Origin: Phragmites australis
Taxonomy: Eukaryota; Streptophyta; Magnoliopsida; Poales; Poaceae
NCBI RefSeq assembly: GCF_958298935.1
Contig: NC_084927.1
Span: forward strand, 38,808,501-38,872,500
Reading direction: 5' to 3'
Length of the DNA: 64,000 nt
Part shown: piece by piece, positions 1 to 11,735 of the stretch
Numbering within the stretch: position 1 is the stretch's first letter
Layout of the letters: each line of letters starts with the position of its first letter
Program-made: the position numbers and the translations under genes
The notes under the pieces: model-generated
What the model was told of the DNA's origin: nothing
The model's input: only the letters and a program-made list of their open reading frames with translations
Database searches by the model: none

Positions 1-694
1 TGAGGTTTTGAGTTCGAGTCTTTATAGCCGTATACGAGTGAATATCACGTGACTTTCTGAATATTGGGTATGGTTGGGTGAGTACCCTCTAGTTGTGAAA
101 AAAAATTTAAAACTTTTTTTACCCCCAAAATGTTAAATTGAGACGGACTATCAATACCGGTTCCATACCTAACACTGATAGTTAGACTATTAATATCAGA
201 TAATCAGTGTTGATTTAAAATCCGTTACTGATAACGATTTTGAACCGATACTGATGAGATATTTTGATGTAGTGACATAATTTTTAAGAAAATTCGTCGG
301 TAGGAACTGACACGACTAGACAACTGGCCGTGTAATAGATACAGTACTTCTTGCTTAATAACCGTCTGTATATATTTACTCAGTAACAGGTGTAGGTAAT
401 CGTGTATGATACTTGATCTACTTTGATAATTTCTGTGGTAGTGATATATACATATAAATACTGTCGATAGATCGATCATCGATCCAACGGGAGCATCTAT
501 AGGAGCTCCATCGATCGCTAGCTGAGAAAGTGGATCGGCGTCCCGTCACTCGAGTCCGTCCCTTGCATGTCGCCCGCCGCGCATCTATTATTAGTTTCAA
601 GGCGACTTAACCGGCCGGCCCTGATCATCATCTAATCTGCTCCATCGCACCGGCGGCAAGCAGACAAGGCTAACTGTGCTGTTGAATTGGATCA
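1..694. other. Intergenic, upstream of cytochrome c
   Basis: No gene is supported here. Positions about 140-285 are a degenerate AT-rich stretch with repeated 'accgatactgat'-like words that recur weakly near 1740-1830, which looks like old transposon sequence. The last 200 bp are the likely 5' leader of the cytochrome c gene. Confidence 0.5.
453..460 (+). promoter_or_regulatory. TATA-like box, cytochrome c gene
   Basis: TATAAATA lies 235 bp before the cytochrome c start codon in a locally AT-rich patch followed by more GC-rich leader. Its position fits a plant TATA box with a leader of about 200 nt. It is a sequence match only; no transcription start is known. Confidence 0.3.
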
Positions 695-1036
695 ATGGCT
701 TCGTTCGGTGAGGCCCCCGCAGGTGACGTCGGCAGCGGCGAGAAGATCTTCCGGACCAAGTGCGCTCAGTGCCACACGGTGGAGCGCGGCGGCGCGCACA
801 AGCAGGGGCCCAACCTGCATGGCCTCTTCGGGCGCCAGTCCGGCACCACCCTCGGCTACGCCTACTCCACGGCGAACAAGAACATGGCCGTCGTCTGGGA
901 GGAGGGCACCCTCTACGACTACCTCCTCAACCCCAAGAAGTACATCCCCGGCACCAAGATGGTCTTCCCGGGGCTCAAGAAGCCCAAGGAGCGCACAGAC
1001 CTCATCGCCTACCTCAAGGAATCCACCATCGCTTGA
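695..1036 (+). CDS. Cytochrome c, mitochondrial electron carrier
   Basis: An uninterrupted 113-residue ORF. It carries the haem-binding CxxCH motif (C23, C26, H27), the [10 protein letters not shown] segment, YSTANKNM, and the axial-ligand region PGTKMVFPG with Met at residue 89. The eight extra N-terminal residues and total length are typical of plant cytochrome c. The protein shuttles electrons from complex III to complex IV in the mitochondrial intermembrane space and also takes part in cell-death signalling. The start is the only ATG that gives the MASF N-terminus. Several positions differ from the usual plant form (for example [10 protein letters not shown], and a STIA end), so this may be a divergent paralogue. 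The coding region has no intron, which could mean retrocopy origin; this needs comparison with the other copies in the genome. Confidence 0.96.
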   Translation: MASFGEAPAGDVGSGEKIFRTKCAQCHTVERGGAHKQGPNLHGLFGRQSGTTLGYAYSTANKNMAVVWEEGTLYDYLLNPKKYIPGTKMVFPGLKKPKERTDLIAYLKESTIA

Positions 1037-1963
1037 TCACTGGCTACCTCCTCGATCCGGCCTCCTGCGCGGCTTAATTTGTTTCCGTCAATTTGCATCC
1101 ATCGATCACCATGCATCATCCTTTTCTCTTCAGATCTCTGTGAAAGTTTCTATGATGATCTTCAATTGCAGTATATGAATCAAGATTGTAAGCGCGCATG
1201 CGTCTGCATGTACTCCTACAATTCTCTTTGATTTATCCACTCAATTAAATTAACTAATGAAGAACTTATTTCTTACTCGTAGTTTCATGAGTCGATATCC
1301 TCCTCGTGTCTTAATTACTAAGACTGAGAAAGTCACAATCAATATAAAAACAGTTAATTGGAAAGCAATGTTTAATTTATTCTATGGAAACTCATTTGGA
1401 GACTGCTTGATGGCACCAGGCCCAGTGCCGCGCCGCAACATCCTAGCTTAGGCCCTAACCTAAGTGGGCCAAGTCCTGCCGAATGGTCGTTTCTCTTATG
1501 GTGTTTGTCGACCATTAGTAAATTAACTACTAAATACTTATTTGATAAGTAGAGATACTTGTTGCTCAATACGATATATCCACCTCCTTTGCGTCCTCCA
1601 GCCACGCCTCTCTTGCCACAGTGTCAAGCGACAGTAACATTATGTGCATGGCGGATCCCATCCATGCACTCCTAGTGAGTCGACGAGTAGATCCAGTTCT
1701 TCGGTGGTAGGACAAAGAGTTCATAGGCTCACGATGGCTATCATCAACTATTGGAGCCGATGATTTCTATCACTGTCGATTGTGCAATGCTGATTCAAAA
1801 ACCGATATTGATGGTTTTTTTAATAGTGTATATTAAAGGAATACGATACTAAAATATTATAATAACTGGTGCCATCACATGTGCAGATATTCTACGCAGT
1901 TCATCGTGTTCTATATGAAAACTATCTCCGGATTAAAGAAGAATCTTTGCAATGCCGTCAATG
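1037..1963. other. 3' flank of cytochrome c, no gene seen
   Basis: The first 150-200 bp are probably 3' UTR. The rest is AT-rich with short ORFs that lack domain content. I see nothing further to annotate. Confidence 0.5.
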
Positions 1964-2330
1964 CTACATGCTGTGAACATGTTCAAAACTAGGCAAATGA
2001 ACGCATTCTCCACTCGTGGGATTGAAAAGGCTAACAAAGTTAAAGATACCTACTATTGCCAGCCACCCATCTTTACCACCATCCCATCGATAAAACTTCA
2101 AATACTCCATCTCCGAATAAAAAGACTTCCACGAGAACAAATCATGGAGGAAAATGGGAACCTTGCTCATATCCCATCCATGGTCACGAGGAGACAAGAG
2201 CAAAATAGGGCTACTAGGTTAGAGAAGACGATTTTCCAAATACGCTGCCTTCCATGGATTGCAGACCATTGGAGAGTGCGCAGAGAATGGAAAAAGGATT
2301 GGAGTCGATGGATCACGAGGGAGATTGGCC
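1964..2330 (-). pseudogene. F-box/DUF295-type protein fragment
   Basis: On the minus strand, an open stretch (2203-1964) reads LLSPRDHGWDMSK, then FYSEMEYLKFYRWDG, then GWLAIVGIFNFVSLFNPTSG and a LPSF end. This order resembles the start of grass F-box proteins with a DUF295/KIB1-4 beta-propeller: a 'LLLP' strand, a 'GSSHGWL' turn and 'LLNPLTG'. Upstream, in a shifted frame near 2290-2220, the words VCNPWKAAYLENR resemble the end of an F-box (CRSWR...). The F-box itself is incomplete, a frameshift separates the two parts, and most of the propeller is absent. I infer an old truncated copy. The overlapping plus-strand ORF at 1952-2437 has no recognisable content. Confidence 0.45.
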
Positions 2331-4527
2331 CATGGCGCCACGCACCTTTAGTCATGGTGGAGATTGGGGAAAGGACATTGTGGAGAGCGCGTGATGGGAA
2401 AGATGAGGAATGCCCCCCCCCCCCCCACTCAATTTAGTTATGGTCGACTCCTCATCAACCACCACGCCACTCTCTTCTTTATCTCCACAAGACAAGAAAC
2501 CGAACAATCATTCTGGCTTGCTTGTGACCTTTCACATTCCAAAAACTGCACCGGTTTGCTTGTGACCTTTCACCCTACTCTTCCGATAGACGGAACGGAT
2601 TGATTACGTGTCTCAATAAGATCATGCGCGTCCATGCCTATATATTTGGACGTGGGGTCGTCCACCTGGTGACCACCTCTAGACGACCAGTTGGCACGGG
2701 AGGTTCCACTCGACAAAGAAATTAAAGTTATCCCTCGACGGTTGTCTCATGTGGATTAATATGGCGGTTGTCTCTTCTGAGAGCAGTTTTGCGTCATTCC
2801 AGAGATGGCAACTTCCATCACCAAGGGTCACAACGCTTCGCCAAACGACATCACCAACTGCTTTCGGCACAAGTATATATGAATCCATGGTGCACCTGCC
2901 ATGGAGAGAGATCGGCTTCATTCACCATCAATTGGAACACTCTCAAGTTCATTCGTCCATTTATCCAACACTTTGTAATAAGCATTCTATGCTCATGCAA
3001 CTCAATCCGTCGTACGCATTTTAGAGTTCGTCGTCCATTTACCCATTACTTTGTAATCAGCATAGGCGAAGTTTTCCCTTTCTATTTTCCTATTTCTCTT
3101 TGTACAATTTTGTTCTCACTTGTCGTGGATAGGAACCCTGAGTTGTGATCCTCGATAGTTCGTTCTAAATCCTCCGCATTTAATTATTGTATGGATGCAT
3201 TTAGTGAAACTAACCTATGCTCTCCTCTTCTCCTCTGACCCTAGCTCTCTCGCTCAAAACCAAGCTGACTGAATGTTGGGGAAGAAGATCATATCGGCAT
3301 GCAGTTTTATCACAAAACACCCAGCATTGAATTATATTACAAATGGCCCAATTTTAGTTTGCAACATGCATGCCTAAGCAACGTTTTGCATGATAAATGA
3401 GCCAAAAATGACTTCCAAATGGTGAGGCAGAAGCTGCATGCACACATCACAATTATCCGTCTACAACAATTGAGCTGTGGAGGAAAAACATCAACTTCTT
3501 GAAGCCAAAAGCCCAGTTTTCAGATGCTTCCCCCGTACCCCAAAATCAACATGTGACAAGCTTATTGTCTCCAATGTTCCACGTGGAGCTATCTCAGGAA
3601 AGCACGAAACACCAAGTCGAAGAAATGCACAAACTTGGCATTAACGACCATTTGGTTTGTCTTTTACACACATGACTTATTTTCAGATGAAGACCAAAGA
3701 ATGGTGACATCTATCAATGAGCTTTGACTATATCACAAAAAGAGACAAGCTCAACGCCCAAATTAAACACCAAGAAATAAACCGCCAAGACATACCCAGC
3801 TTGTGTTGTAGATAATGCAGTTTTGTAGACTGCAAGGTCGCCTTTCGATTAGCACATGCAATATTACCCACGAAGCTGAAACCTGTAGATAATTAACGGA
3901 GTGCATGCTTCTCCTCTAGGGTTTATGAGTGTGTAAAAGGGGCCGAAAGAAATACTAAATGAAGAAGAAAAGAAAAGCACCTGCATCTGCATGCATGCAT
4001 TCCCCGTATGGAGGGAGGGAAGGAGAGGGAGTTGAGGCGACGAACGCGGCCGGGCTTTCACGATCAACGAACCGGCCGGCCTTGCCTTGTCCATCGACCG
4101 CTCCCCTCCCGTCGCAGTCGCTAGCAGTGGCTGGCCTCCACGTGCCCACTTGCTGCATTGCTCCCCTCCCCTCCCTTATTCTTGGGCTTTGGTCGCCACC
4201 CCCATGTCCGGCGCCCATGCATCTCGCCGTCCTCGATCGGCAGCATTGATTTGTGCATTGCCCACTCCCTGCAGCTGCATTCCTCCATTCCATCGGAGTC
4301 CACAGTCACAGCCTGGACCAGGGCGTTCCGTCCAAGTTTCCGCGCGCGTGCATGCGCGGCGGCAGGGACGTGCGTGGGACCAGATTGTCGCGCGCCTGCC
4401 TCCCTCCTGAGGCAACGATCGTCTCCCCTCTTGAGGCAACAAATTAATTCAATTCGTCGACAAGAAGCGACCACTCGATCGGTCGACAGGCACTCTGAAT
4501 TAATAAGCCGTGTACGTTAATTGAGGG
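2331..4527. other. Intergenic with poly-C tract and GT14 upstream region
   Basis: A homopolymer of about 14 C lies near 2415-2430. Several ORFs of 60-126 codons between 2.6 and 3.2 kb overlap on both strands and show no domain or codon pattern I recognise. From about 3950 the DNA becomes GC-rich and pyrimidine-rich up to the GT14 start codon, consistent with promoter and 5' leader. I could not pick a convincing TATA box. Confidence 0.45.
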
Positions 4528-5835
4528 ATGAAGCCGGGCACCCTCAAGTCTCGGCGAGGCAGCGCCGGAGATGAGGAGGAGGCCTCCGGCGGCGCGGAGT
4601 ACAGCTTCCCTCCGACGCCCCGCAAGGAGTGCTGGTGGTCGTCGGTGCTGCTCAAGGCCGTGGCGGCGCTGGTGATCCTGATGGCCGGCGTGCTCATCGG
4701 GCTGGCGGCCAGGGCCAACGTGTCGCGCTACTACTACTACAGCAGCGTTGCCTCGTCGTCCTCGTCTCCCCTGCAGGCGGCAGCTGCTTCTGGTAATGCT
4801 AACAACAATAACAACGGCGATGTCGTCTCCAGCACCACTACCAGCAACAACCATCGCGGCAATAACAAGAGGGAAGCAGCAGCTCCATCAATATTACTGG
4901 AGTTCCGGCGGTTCGTGGACCCCGGCCCGCCGTGGGGTCACTCGATGTCGGACTCGGAGCTGTTCTGGCGCTCGTCCATGGTGCCGCGCATGGAGGAGTA
5001 CCCGTTCCAGCGCGTGCCCAAGGTGGCGTTCCTGTTCCTGACGCGCGGACCGCTGCCGTTCGCGCCGCTGTGGGAGCGCTTCTTCCGCGGGCATGAGGGG
5101 CTTTACTCGGTGTACGTGCACGCGCTGCCGGGGTACACCACGCGCGGGTATTGGCGGTCGTCGCCGTTCCACGGGCGGCAGATCCCGAGCAAGGAGGTTT
5201 CGTGGGGGTCCATCACGCTGGTGGACGCGGAGAAGCGGCTGCTGGCGAACGCGCTGCTGGACTGGTCGAACGAGCGGTTCGTGCTGGTGTCGGAGAGCTG
5301 CGTGCCGGTGTTCAACTTCCGGACGGTGTACGAGTACCTGGTGAACTCGGCGCAGAGCTACGTGGAGTCGTACAACATCGACGAGCCGCAGTGCGCGGGG
5401 CGGTACAACCCGCGGATGGCCCCCGACATCGCGGAGGAGCAGTGGCGCAAGGGGTCCGAGTGGTTCGAGCTCAGCCGGGAGCTGGCCGTGGACGTGGTGG
5501 CAGACTACCGGTACTACGCGCTGTTCCGGCGGCATTGCACGCCGTCGTGCTACCCGGACGAGCACTACATCCCGACGTACTTGCACCTGCGGCACGGCGC
5601 GCGCAACGCCAACCGCACCGTCACCTGGGTGGACTGGTCGCGCGGGGGGCCGCACCCGGCGCGCTTCGGCAAGTCCGCCGTCACGCTGGAATTCGTCGCC
5701 GCCATCCGCAATAACGGCACGCGCTGCCTCTACAACGGCAAGCCCACCACCGTGTGCTACCTCTTCGCCAGGAAGTTCGCGCCCAGCGCGCTGGGAACGC
5801 TGCTCAACCTCACCACCACGCTCCTAGACTTCTGA
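4528..5835 (+). CDS. GT14 (Core-2/I-branching, BC10-like) glycosyltransferase
   Basis: A single-exon ORF of 435 residues with very GC-rich third positions, typical of grass genes. The layout is a type II Golgi protein: a basic/acidic cytosolic tail (1-34), one membrane segment (about 38-60, LLKAVAALVILMAGVLIGLA), a low-complexity stem (about 66-130, Ser and Asn runs), then the catalytic domain from about 155. Family landmarks are AFLFLTRGPLPFAPLWERFF, YSVYVHALPGY, SWGSITLVDAEKRLLANAL, and VSESCVPVFNFRTVYEYL, all characteristic of the plant DUF266/GT14 group that includes rice BC10. Such proteins are thought to glycosylate cell-wall arabinogalactan proteins, but most members have no proven substrate. 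The ATG chosen gives a complete tail before the membrane segment. The large minus-strand ORF across 4894-5655 is a shadow of this GC-rich gene. Confidence 0.93.
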   Translation: MKPGTLKSRRGSAGDEEEASGGAEYSFPPTPRKECWWSSVLLKAVAALVILMAGVLIGLAARANVSRYYYYSSVASSSSSPLQAAAASGNANNNNNGDVVSSTTTSNNHRGNNKREAAAPSILLEFRRFVDPGPPWGHSMSDSELFWRSSMVPRMEEYPFQRVPKVAFLFLTRGPLPFAPLWERFFRGHEGLYSVYVHALPGYTTRGYWRSSPFHGRQIPSKEVSWGSITLVDAEKRLLANALLDWSNERFVLVSESCVPVFNFRTVYEYLVNSAQSYVESYNIDEPQCAGRYNPRMAPDIAEEQWRKGSEWFELSRELAVDVVADYRYYALFRRHCTPSCYPDEHYIPTYLHLRHGARNANRTVTWVDWSRGGPHPARFGKSAVTLEFVAAIRNNGTRCLYNGKPTTVCYLFARKFAPSALGTLLNLTTTLLDF

Positions 5836-7856
5836 TGATCTGGCCCCATTAATTGATTCCTGCGCCATGTTCATCCCTACCTTTTTTTTCACCATTGCCA
5901 CCGAGGTCCGGCGAACCCGGATGATCATCCCTACCTGCTTTCTTGCTCTAATCACACTCCTAACTTTTTTTTCTCAGTGCTTTATCAACAAGTTAAAGGT
6001 CCCGGATGGTATGATGGTGATTTCCATACATATGTATTATACTAGCTAGTTGACTTGAATTTTGTAATCTACACATTGACGAGGAATATATAATTATTTA
6101 TTATATATTTACTATAAATACTGCATATTATTAAGTTATATCTACCACACATGTGCTAGTATTAGTGGTCATTACGGAGCTTCTTTATGGTGACCCCAAT
6201 GTCCAGGGTGGAGCTTCTCTATGGCCAGCATCGGCCATGGTCCCTCCTTAATTTCCTAGGGAAGTTCTCTAGTAAAAAGGAAGACGACAACCTATATATT
6301 GCGTTGAGAGCAAGAAGGAACCTCGAACCATTAAAGCTCATCTTGAAATTGTCTAACTTTGAGCTGCTGCTGCTGCTACTTCAGTAGCCTTTTGAGGACG
6401 AAAGACGGTGTTGAACCATTGTTGTCCTTGAGAGTATCAACATTAATGTCTTGAGCAATACATTTTTTATTACTGTCAAACCATTTGACAGTCAGTCTAT
6501 TCTCCCCCCCTAAAAAAAGCTTTTTAACTATGAAAACATTGGCTTTAATATTGTCTGAATCATATTTGTAGGATGCTTACTCACAAACTAGCCAATCAGA
6601 GGAGGATGAATAATTGAAGAAGCTAAAATCATTTTTTATTAAAAAAATCATCCTTTATAAATCCACCAGTATTTTAAACTTGGAAATAAGTTCTGATTGA
6701 CTCGAAATATTGGCAGCAGAAAATAGACAAAATTTCACAAATAACGCAACACGAATCACATCAATCGGAAATCCGGATCTTAAGATATGCCCCCAAAAGC
6801 AAAACCGTATCGCATGGTGAAAATAAATAACTTTTGTAAACCTGGAGATTATCGACACATCATATTGAAAAGCTTCATCTTTATTGCGAAAGTGTTCACA
6901 AGATGCCTCCAAAAAGCACCAAATGTTTTATAGAAAAATCCCTAATTTTCTCTCCTAAATTACCCTTTTTCTCTCTCGAGAGAGTTGGGCTCTCTATTCC
7001 TTGGGATGCAAATACCAGCAACCCTAACTCTCATTTTATATGTAACTAGTACAATACTTGTACAGTGCTACGGATCTTAAATCTAGCACCACTGCACTAC
7101 ATTGCAATGATTCTTAAATCTCGCGCACGTACAATATTATTTTACTTTCTACTCAAAGAAAACAAAACATGATACTAAAAATAATACTTAATTCATAGTT
7201 TAATAGTGCTCTAGGATGCCTAAGAGACCCAGCGGATGGGGAAGTCCTGAAGAACCAACGGCGGCAGCATCCTCTCATATGGTGTCCCAAGGAGCCAACA
7301 CAACATCCCCCACGACCTTGTTATCTTCATTTTCCTCGCCGTCCTCCACCTCGTATGTGGCATCAAGGAGCCCATATATGGTCTCGCTTTCTCTCCGGTA
7401 GTGGCAGAGGTGTCTGGCCCCCCGCTGACCTCTGCATAGTCTTCGATGGCCAGCCAGGGATCCTCAACTCACTCCTGCACCCTCTCTGCTTGTGGCTGTT
7501 TATGAGGAATCTCTCTCCCTTGGTCAGCATCCTCTGCTTCGACGGCTGTGCGAGACCACACGTGCGTCGGACACATCACTCATCCAGGATGAAGTCAAGG
7601 TCTAGCACGCTGACGATGAGCGCGGTGATGGCGCCGGAACGACGATGATGCACAACTCACTAGATGAGGTTGCTGATCCGATCAGATTCGGCTTCAGGGG
7701 AAGACATGGACGATGAGCGCGGTGACGGCAATTGTGGTGATGGGATCTCAACGCGAGAGGTGGGTGTGTGCGTGATTTGGGAAGGCGGTTGTGGTGACGT
7801 GCAGAAGGTTCAGGAGCTGAACGACACGGGGACGAGACACTATAAAATTTAGGATC
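5836..7856. other. Intergenic, AT-rich, no gene seen
   Basis: The first part is 3' UTR of the GT14 gene. Small ORFs at 6187-6387, 6655-6912, 7216-7401 and 7355-7648 have no recognisable motifs. I see no RNA gene or clear element boundary. Confidence 0.45.
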
Positions 7857-8112
7857 ATTTAGATTCATGCTATTATAAATATTGCGATTATAAAATATAT
7901 CATTACAAATCCGGTATTTAAAAACATGCCAGTACAAATTTTGTGAAATTGAATACATGCCATTACCTTTAAAAAAAATGGTATGAATTCAATTAAAGAT
8001 TTGTAATAATATGGATTCAATTTTAAAAGATTTATAATGATATATTTCTGAATACTAAATTTGTAATGGTATATTTCAAAACTATGATATTTATAATAGC
8101 ATGAATCTAAAT
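7857..8112. repeat. 256-bp foldback (MITE-like) inverted repeat
   Basis: The ends are a perfect 26-bp inverted repeat (7857-7882 and 8087-8112; ATTTAGATTCATGCTATTAT and its continuation). Imperfect pairing continues through most of the two arms, which meet near 7985. Each arm repeats words such as CATGCCATTACAAAT. A transcript could fold into one long hairpin. I found no clear target duplication outside the ends, so the true boundaries may lie slightly further out. Confidence 0.7.
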
Positions 8113-8368
8113 AACTCAAAAATGTATGATGAAACTAGAGGAAATCATATGTGAGAAAACAAGGAAAAAAATAAATTACAATATATAACACAATAAATTA
8201 GGTTCAAAACATATCTCATAGTATTATTATTTTTGAGCAGAACACAAGATCCGTGCATGGCCAATGCAAGGATTTGGGAGGGGAAGGTCGTTAATTATTC
8301 GGCGTGCTTTATGCAGTAGAGATGCAGGCCTGGCCCGAAACCGAGTCAGCCTTCCTACTGTCCGCGTG

Positions 8369-8473
8369 GAGTTTCTATATTTTTATATTTTTTCTATTAA
8401 ATATTTAAATAAATAGACTCCTGTTTACCAGATTTGCAGAAATAGATGTCTACCATCACCTGAAAGGGCTACA
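8369..8473 (+). repeat. MULE-1 left terminal inverted repeat
   Basis: Pairs with 15892-15996. The inner part carries TGAAAGGGCT, and just beyond it lies the first GAGGGCGG-type subterminal motif. Confidence 0.85.
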
Positions 8474-8686
8474 CCCTTACCGTCCATCTAAGAGGGCGGG
8501 TAGGGACTAACCGCAAGGGTGGGTAGCCTTTGCTCAGCTTTGGTAAAATTTGTTTTTTTAATTTTAACTTTTGTATAGCTCAATCTGAAAAATAATACAT
8601 ATTCATTCGGTGAAAAATATTTGAAATTGATATGTTAGAAATTTTGGATCGAAACGGTCAAAAAGTGACCAAAACAACATCACGGA

Positions 8687-11366
8687 TGTCGGTGACATGG
8701 GAACCAGGGGTCCCCGAGTCTCGAGCCTAGGACAACACAATGCCACGTAGCGCCATCCCTCGGGGTCCATCTCCCCGAGGGATGAGAAGAGACAGTTCTG
8801 GGAAGGGTGCTCGGGGCCATGAACAGTTGGTCCCCGAGTACCCAGAGTTCCCTGAGGACCCGAGAAGAGCCAGTTCCTGGACGGGTGCTCGGGGCCATGA
8901 ACAGTTGGCCCCCGAGTACCCGAAGTTCCCCGAGGACCTGAGAAGAGACGAATCCGGGAGAGGGTACTTGAGGCCAAGAACAGTTGATCCTCGAGTCCCA
9001 GAGTTCTCTGAGGACCTGAGAAGCCCCTTGCCGATGGACCCCATAAGGGCTCAACTGTGAGGTGTCAATCGGTGGGAGGCCCGATACTGCATTTAAGAGG
9101 GAGCATGGCCTGTCACATCTAATCACTCCCCCTCACGCCTGTCGTACTGAGTACGTCAGTCCCTGCCACCGCCTAGTAGGAAGGCGTGGGGATATTTAAT
9201 GCGACGAGTCCCATCGCATGTCACCTTGCGGGGCTGTCGGAGGGTGAACTCCTAAAGCAGGGATCCAGAGGGACCCCCTTTGAGATTCGGCCGGGGGGAT
9301 GATTCTGAATCTGTTTTGCGGGAGAAATAAATGGGTGTAAATGCGATGGCAGGTGGAGTGGAATGATCGAATGCAGAATGCAGTAAATGCACTGGAGTGA
9401 TTTTTAGACAGGTTCGGGCCGCACTAAGCGTAATACCCTACTCCTGTGTGGATGCTATAAATGCACTGAGAATATCTCTCAGGGATGTTGCTGGTTACAA
9501 GAATGTTTGTCTGTCCTAGAGCTTCGGGCTCCTTGTTCTTCGGTGATCTCAGCTTCTGTGCTTGTACTGGAGTGTTCGAATGTCCCAGAGTTGATTCGGG
9601 GGGCCTCTTTCCGTGTCCACCGGCTCCTCCTTAAATACTCGCCGGCGGTAGCATGCCCAGAAAGGGAGGGCACGAGTTCCAAGGTGCCATAAATGGAAAG
9701 TAATCATCATGGGCCACTGCGCGAAGTGACGGGGAGGGTTGAAAATGCGCCCCCATCCGATGTCGTTCGTCATGATGTCGTTCTGCAACGGGCACCGCGA
9801 AGAAGGCCCACCGGGCAGCCACTGAACGACCCGGCGTGCCCGCCCGGTCTTGTACGCCTGACACAGCAGGGCGGCAGCCGGGGCGCCTTGGGCCTCGCGA
9901 TGTTATCCCGAGGCGCGCCGGATGACGCGGGATGGGACCCGTGCATTAAATGTCCCCACGCCTCCCTGCCAGGTCGTGGCAGGGACTGACACCGAGCGTG
10001 GCAGGAGCAGTGGGAAGTGACAGGCCACGCGCCCTCTTAAATGCGGCATCGGGCCTTTCACTGGTTGACACCTCACCGCTGGACCTCTGTGGGAGCCACT
10101 GGCGAAGGGCTTCTTAGGCCGTCGGGGAACCGAGTGCGTGCTCGGGAGTCACTGTTTACAGCCCCGAGCACTCTCTCCCGGATATGCCCTTTCTTGGTCC
10201 TCAGGGAACCGAGTGCTCGGGGGCCACTGTTCACGGTCCCGAACACTCTCTCCCGGTAATTGACTGTTCAGGTCCTCGGGGAATCGAGTGCTCGGGGGCC
10301 ACTGTTCACGGCCCCGAGCACTCTCTCCCGGAACTAACTTCCTTGGGTCCTCGGGGTACTTGGGTGCTCAAGGGTCACTGTTCGCAGCCCTGAGCACACC
10401 CTTCCTGGTACTAGGCTTTTCAGGTCGTCGGGGGACTTGGGTGCTCGAGTGCCACTGTTCACGGCCTTGAGCACTATATTCCCGGCACTTGGTCTTCGCG
10501 GATCATCGGGGAACTCGGGTACTCGGGGACCACTGTTCATGGCCCCGAGCACCCTCTCCCGGGACTTAGTCTTCTCGTACCTCGCGGAGATGATCCCCGC
10601 GGGAGGGCGCCACGTGGCAAACTGCTGATCTGGCCTCAGGACTCGGGGACCCCTGATTCCTGATTCACCGACAGGGGCCCATAAAGGAAACGACTTGAAG
10701 ATATCGTCACTGGGCTCGAGACGTATCGTCTGCCCCCCTGTCGCGTCAGACCGTGTCAGATCTGCTCTGACTGGACGGGTATGCAGGGATATTCAGCGGC
10801 TGCCCGGTGGGCCCCCTCTTCACCTGTTAAAGTTGGGACGTAATGAGCGACGGGACCCGCCGAAGGGCACATTTTCAACCCCTGTAACATCAAACTGTAG
10901 ACCCATAATGATTGCCTTCCATTTATGGCTTGCTGGAACTCGTGCCCCCGTTCTGGGTACGTCGAGCCTCCCCCGGTAGGATAAAAGGGGGGAGCACTTC
11001 ATAGGAAGACAGGTCAAAGAGGTGAAGTCAAGTTCAGGCCTTCAGAAGTTTTAGAGGTTCTGAGAAACAAGACCGAAGCTCAAGACTTAGACAAAAAATC
11101 TTGTAATACAGAGATCCAGAGAAAGGCATTCCAAGAGCATTAATAGCACATCAGACACACAGGAGTAGGGTATTACGCTCTGTACGGCCCGAACCTGTCT
11201 TAAATCCCTTGTGCATTTACTCTCACTAGCCGACGATCATCCGTCCCTCCTAGATCTCATATATTCACATTAAATCCACGTACAAGGTAGATCCAGAATC
11301 AGCCCCCCGGCCGAATCTCAAAGGGGGTCCCTTAGGATCCCCGCTTGCGGTGTTCATCCACCGACA
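8687..11366 (-). mobile_element. Solo LTR (minus orientation) nested in MULE-1
   Basis: The ends are TGTCGGTGACATGG (8687) and CATCCACCGACA (11366), TG...CA as required for an LTR. The flanking 5-bp duplication is exact: ACGGA at 8682-8686 and at 11367-11371. No coding sequence is present, so this is a solo LTR. It contains three tandem copies of a unit of about 76 bp near 8800-9030. It is itself split by a second LTR of the same family (9235-10673). Removing that gives an LTR of about 1.24 kb, matching the 1.28-kb copy at 45647-46926. Confidence 0.88.
9235..10673 (+). mobile_element. Solo LTR of the same family, opposite orientation, nested
   Basis: Starts TGTCGGAGGGTGAAC and ends GATTCACCGACA. 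The exact 5-bp duplication GGGGC is at 9230-9234 and 10674-10678. Its terminal words (GGGACCCCCTTTGAGATTCG near 9272) recur inverted in the host LTR near 11320. It carries about six tandem copies of the 76-bp unit between 10110 and 10560, more than its relatives. Confidence 0.88.
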
Positions 11367-11735
11367 ACGGAGTAGTGATATTTTGGAAATTGTGGATTGT
11401 TGTAAATTTGTCGATATTTCTTTATGTATTTGATGTAAAATTGTATCAATAATTTTTTAGTGACGTATTGTTGGAAGAATACAAAATCTAATTTTGTGAA
11501 CAATTATAGATGTGAAGCACTCTTAGCATATTACCCGGCACGGAGGTTACAAACGGCGACAAACATTACATGAGACATACGGTGGAAAACATTACATGAG
11601 ACTCTAACCATGAAGACACGACAACAGGAAATGGTGGCATATACGGTACACCTAAAGACCTACCTAATAGTGTGCCGTTGCTAATCCTAACATGCCTTAA
11701 GGAGTGAAAATATACCGGGATACATTAGATGCTCT

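Noticed and set aside
2749..3148. ORFs of 91 and 126 codons on the plus strand
   Set aside because: Overlapping frames with no domain, codon bias or neighbouring exons; likely chance.
4894..5655. Minus-strand ORF of 253 codons inside the GT14 gene
   Set aside because: It is a shadow of the GC-rich third positions of the clear GT14 gene and is Arg/Val/His-rich without motifs.
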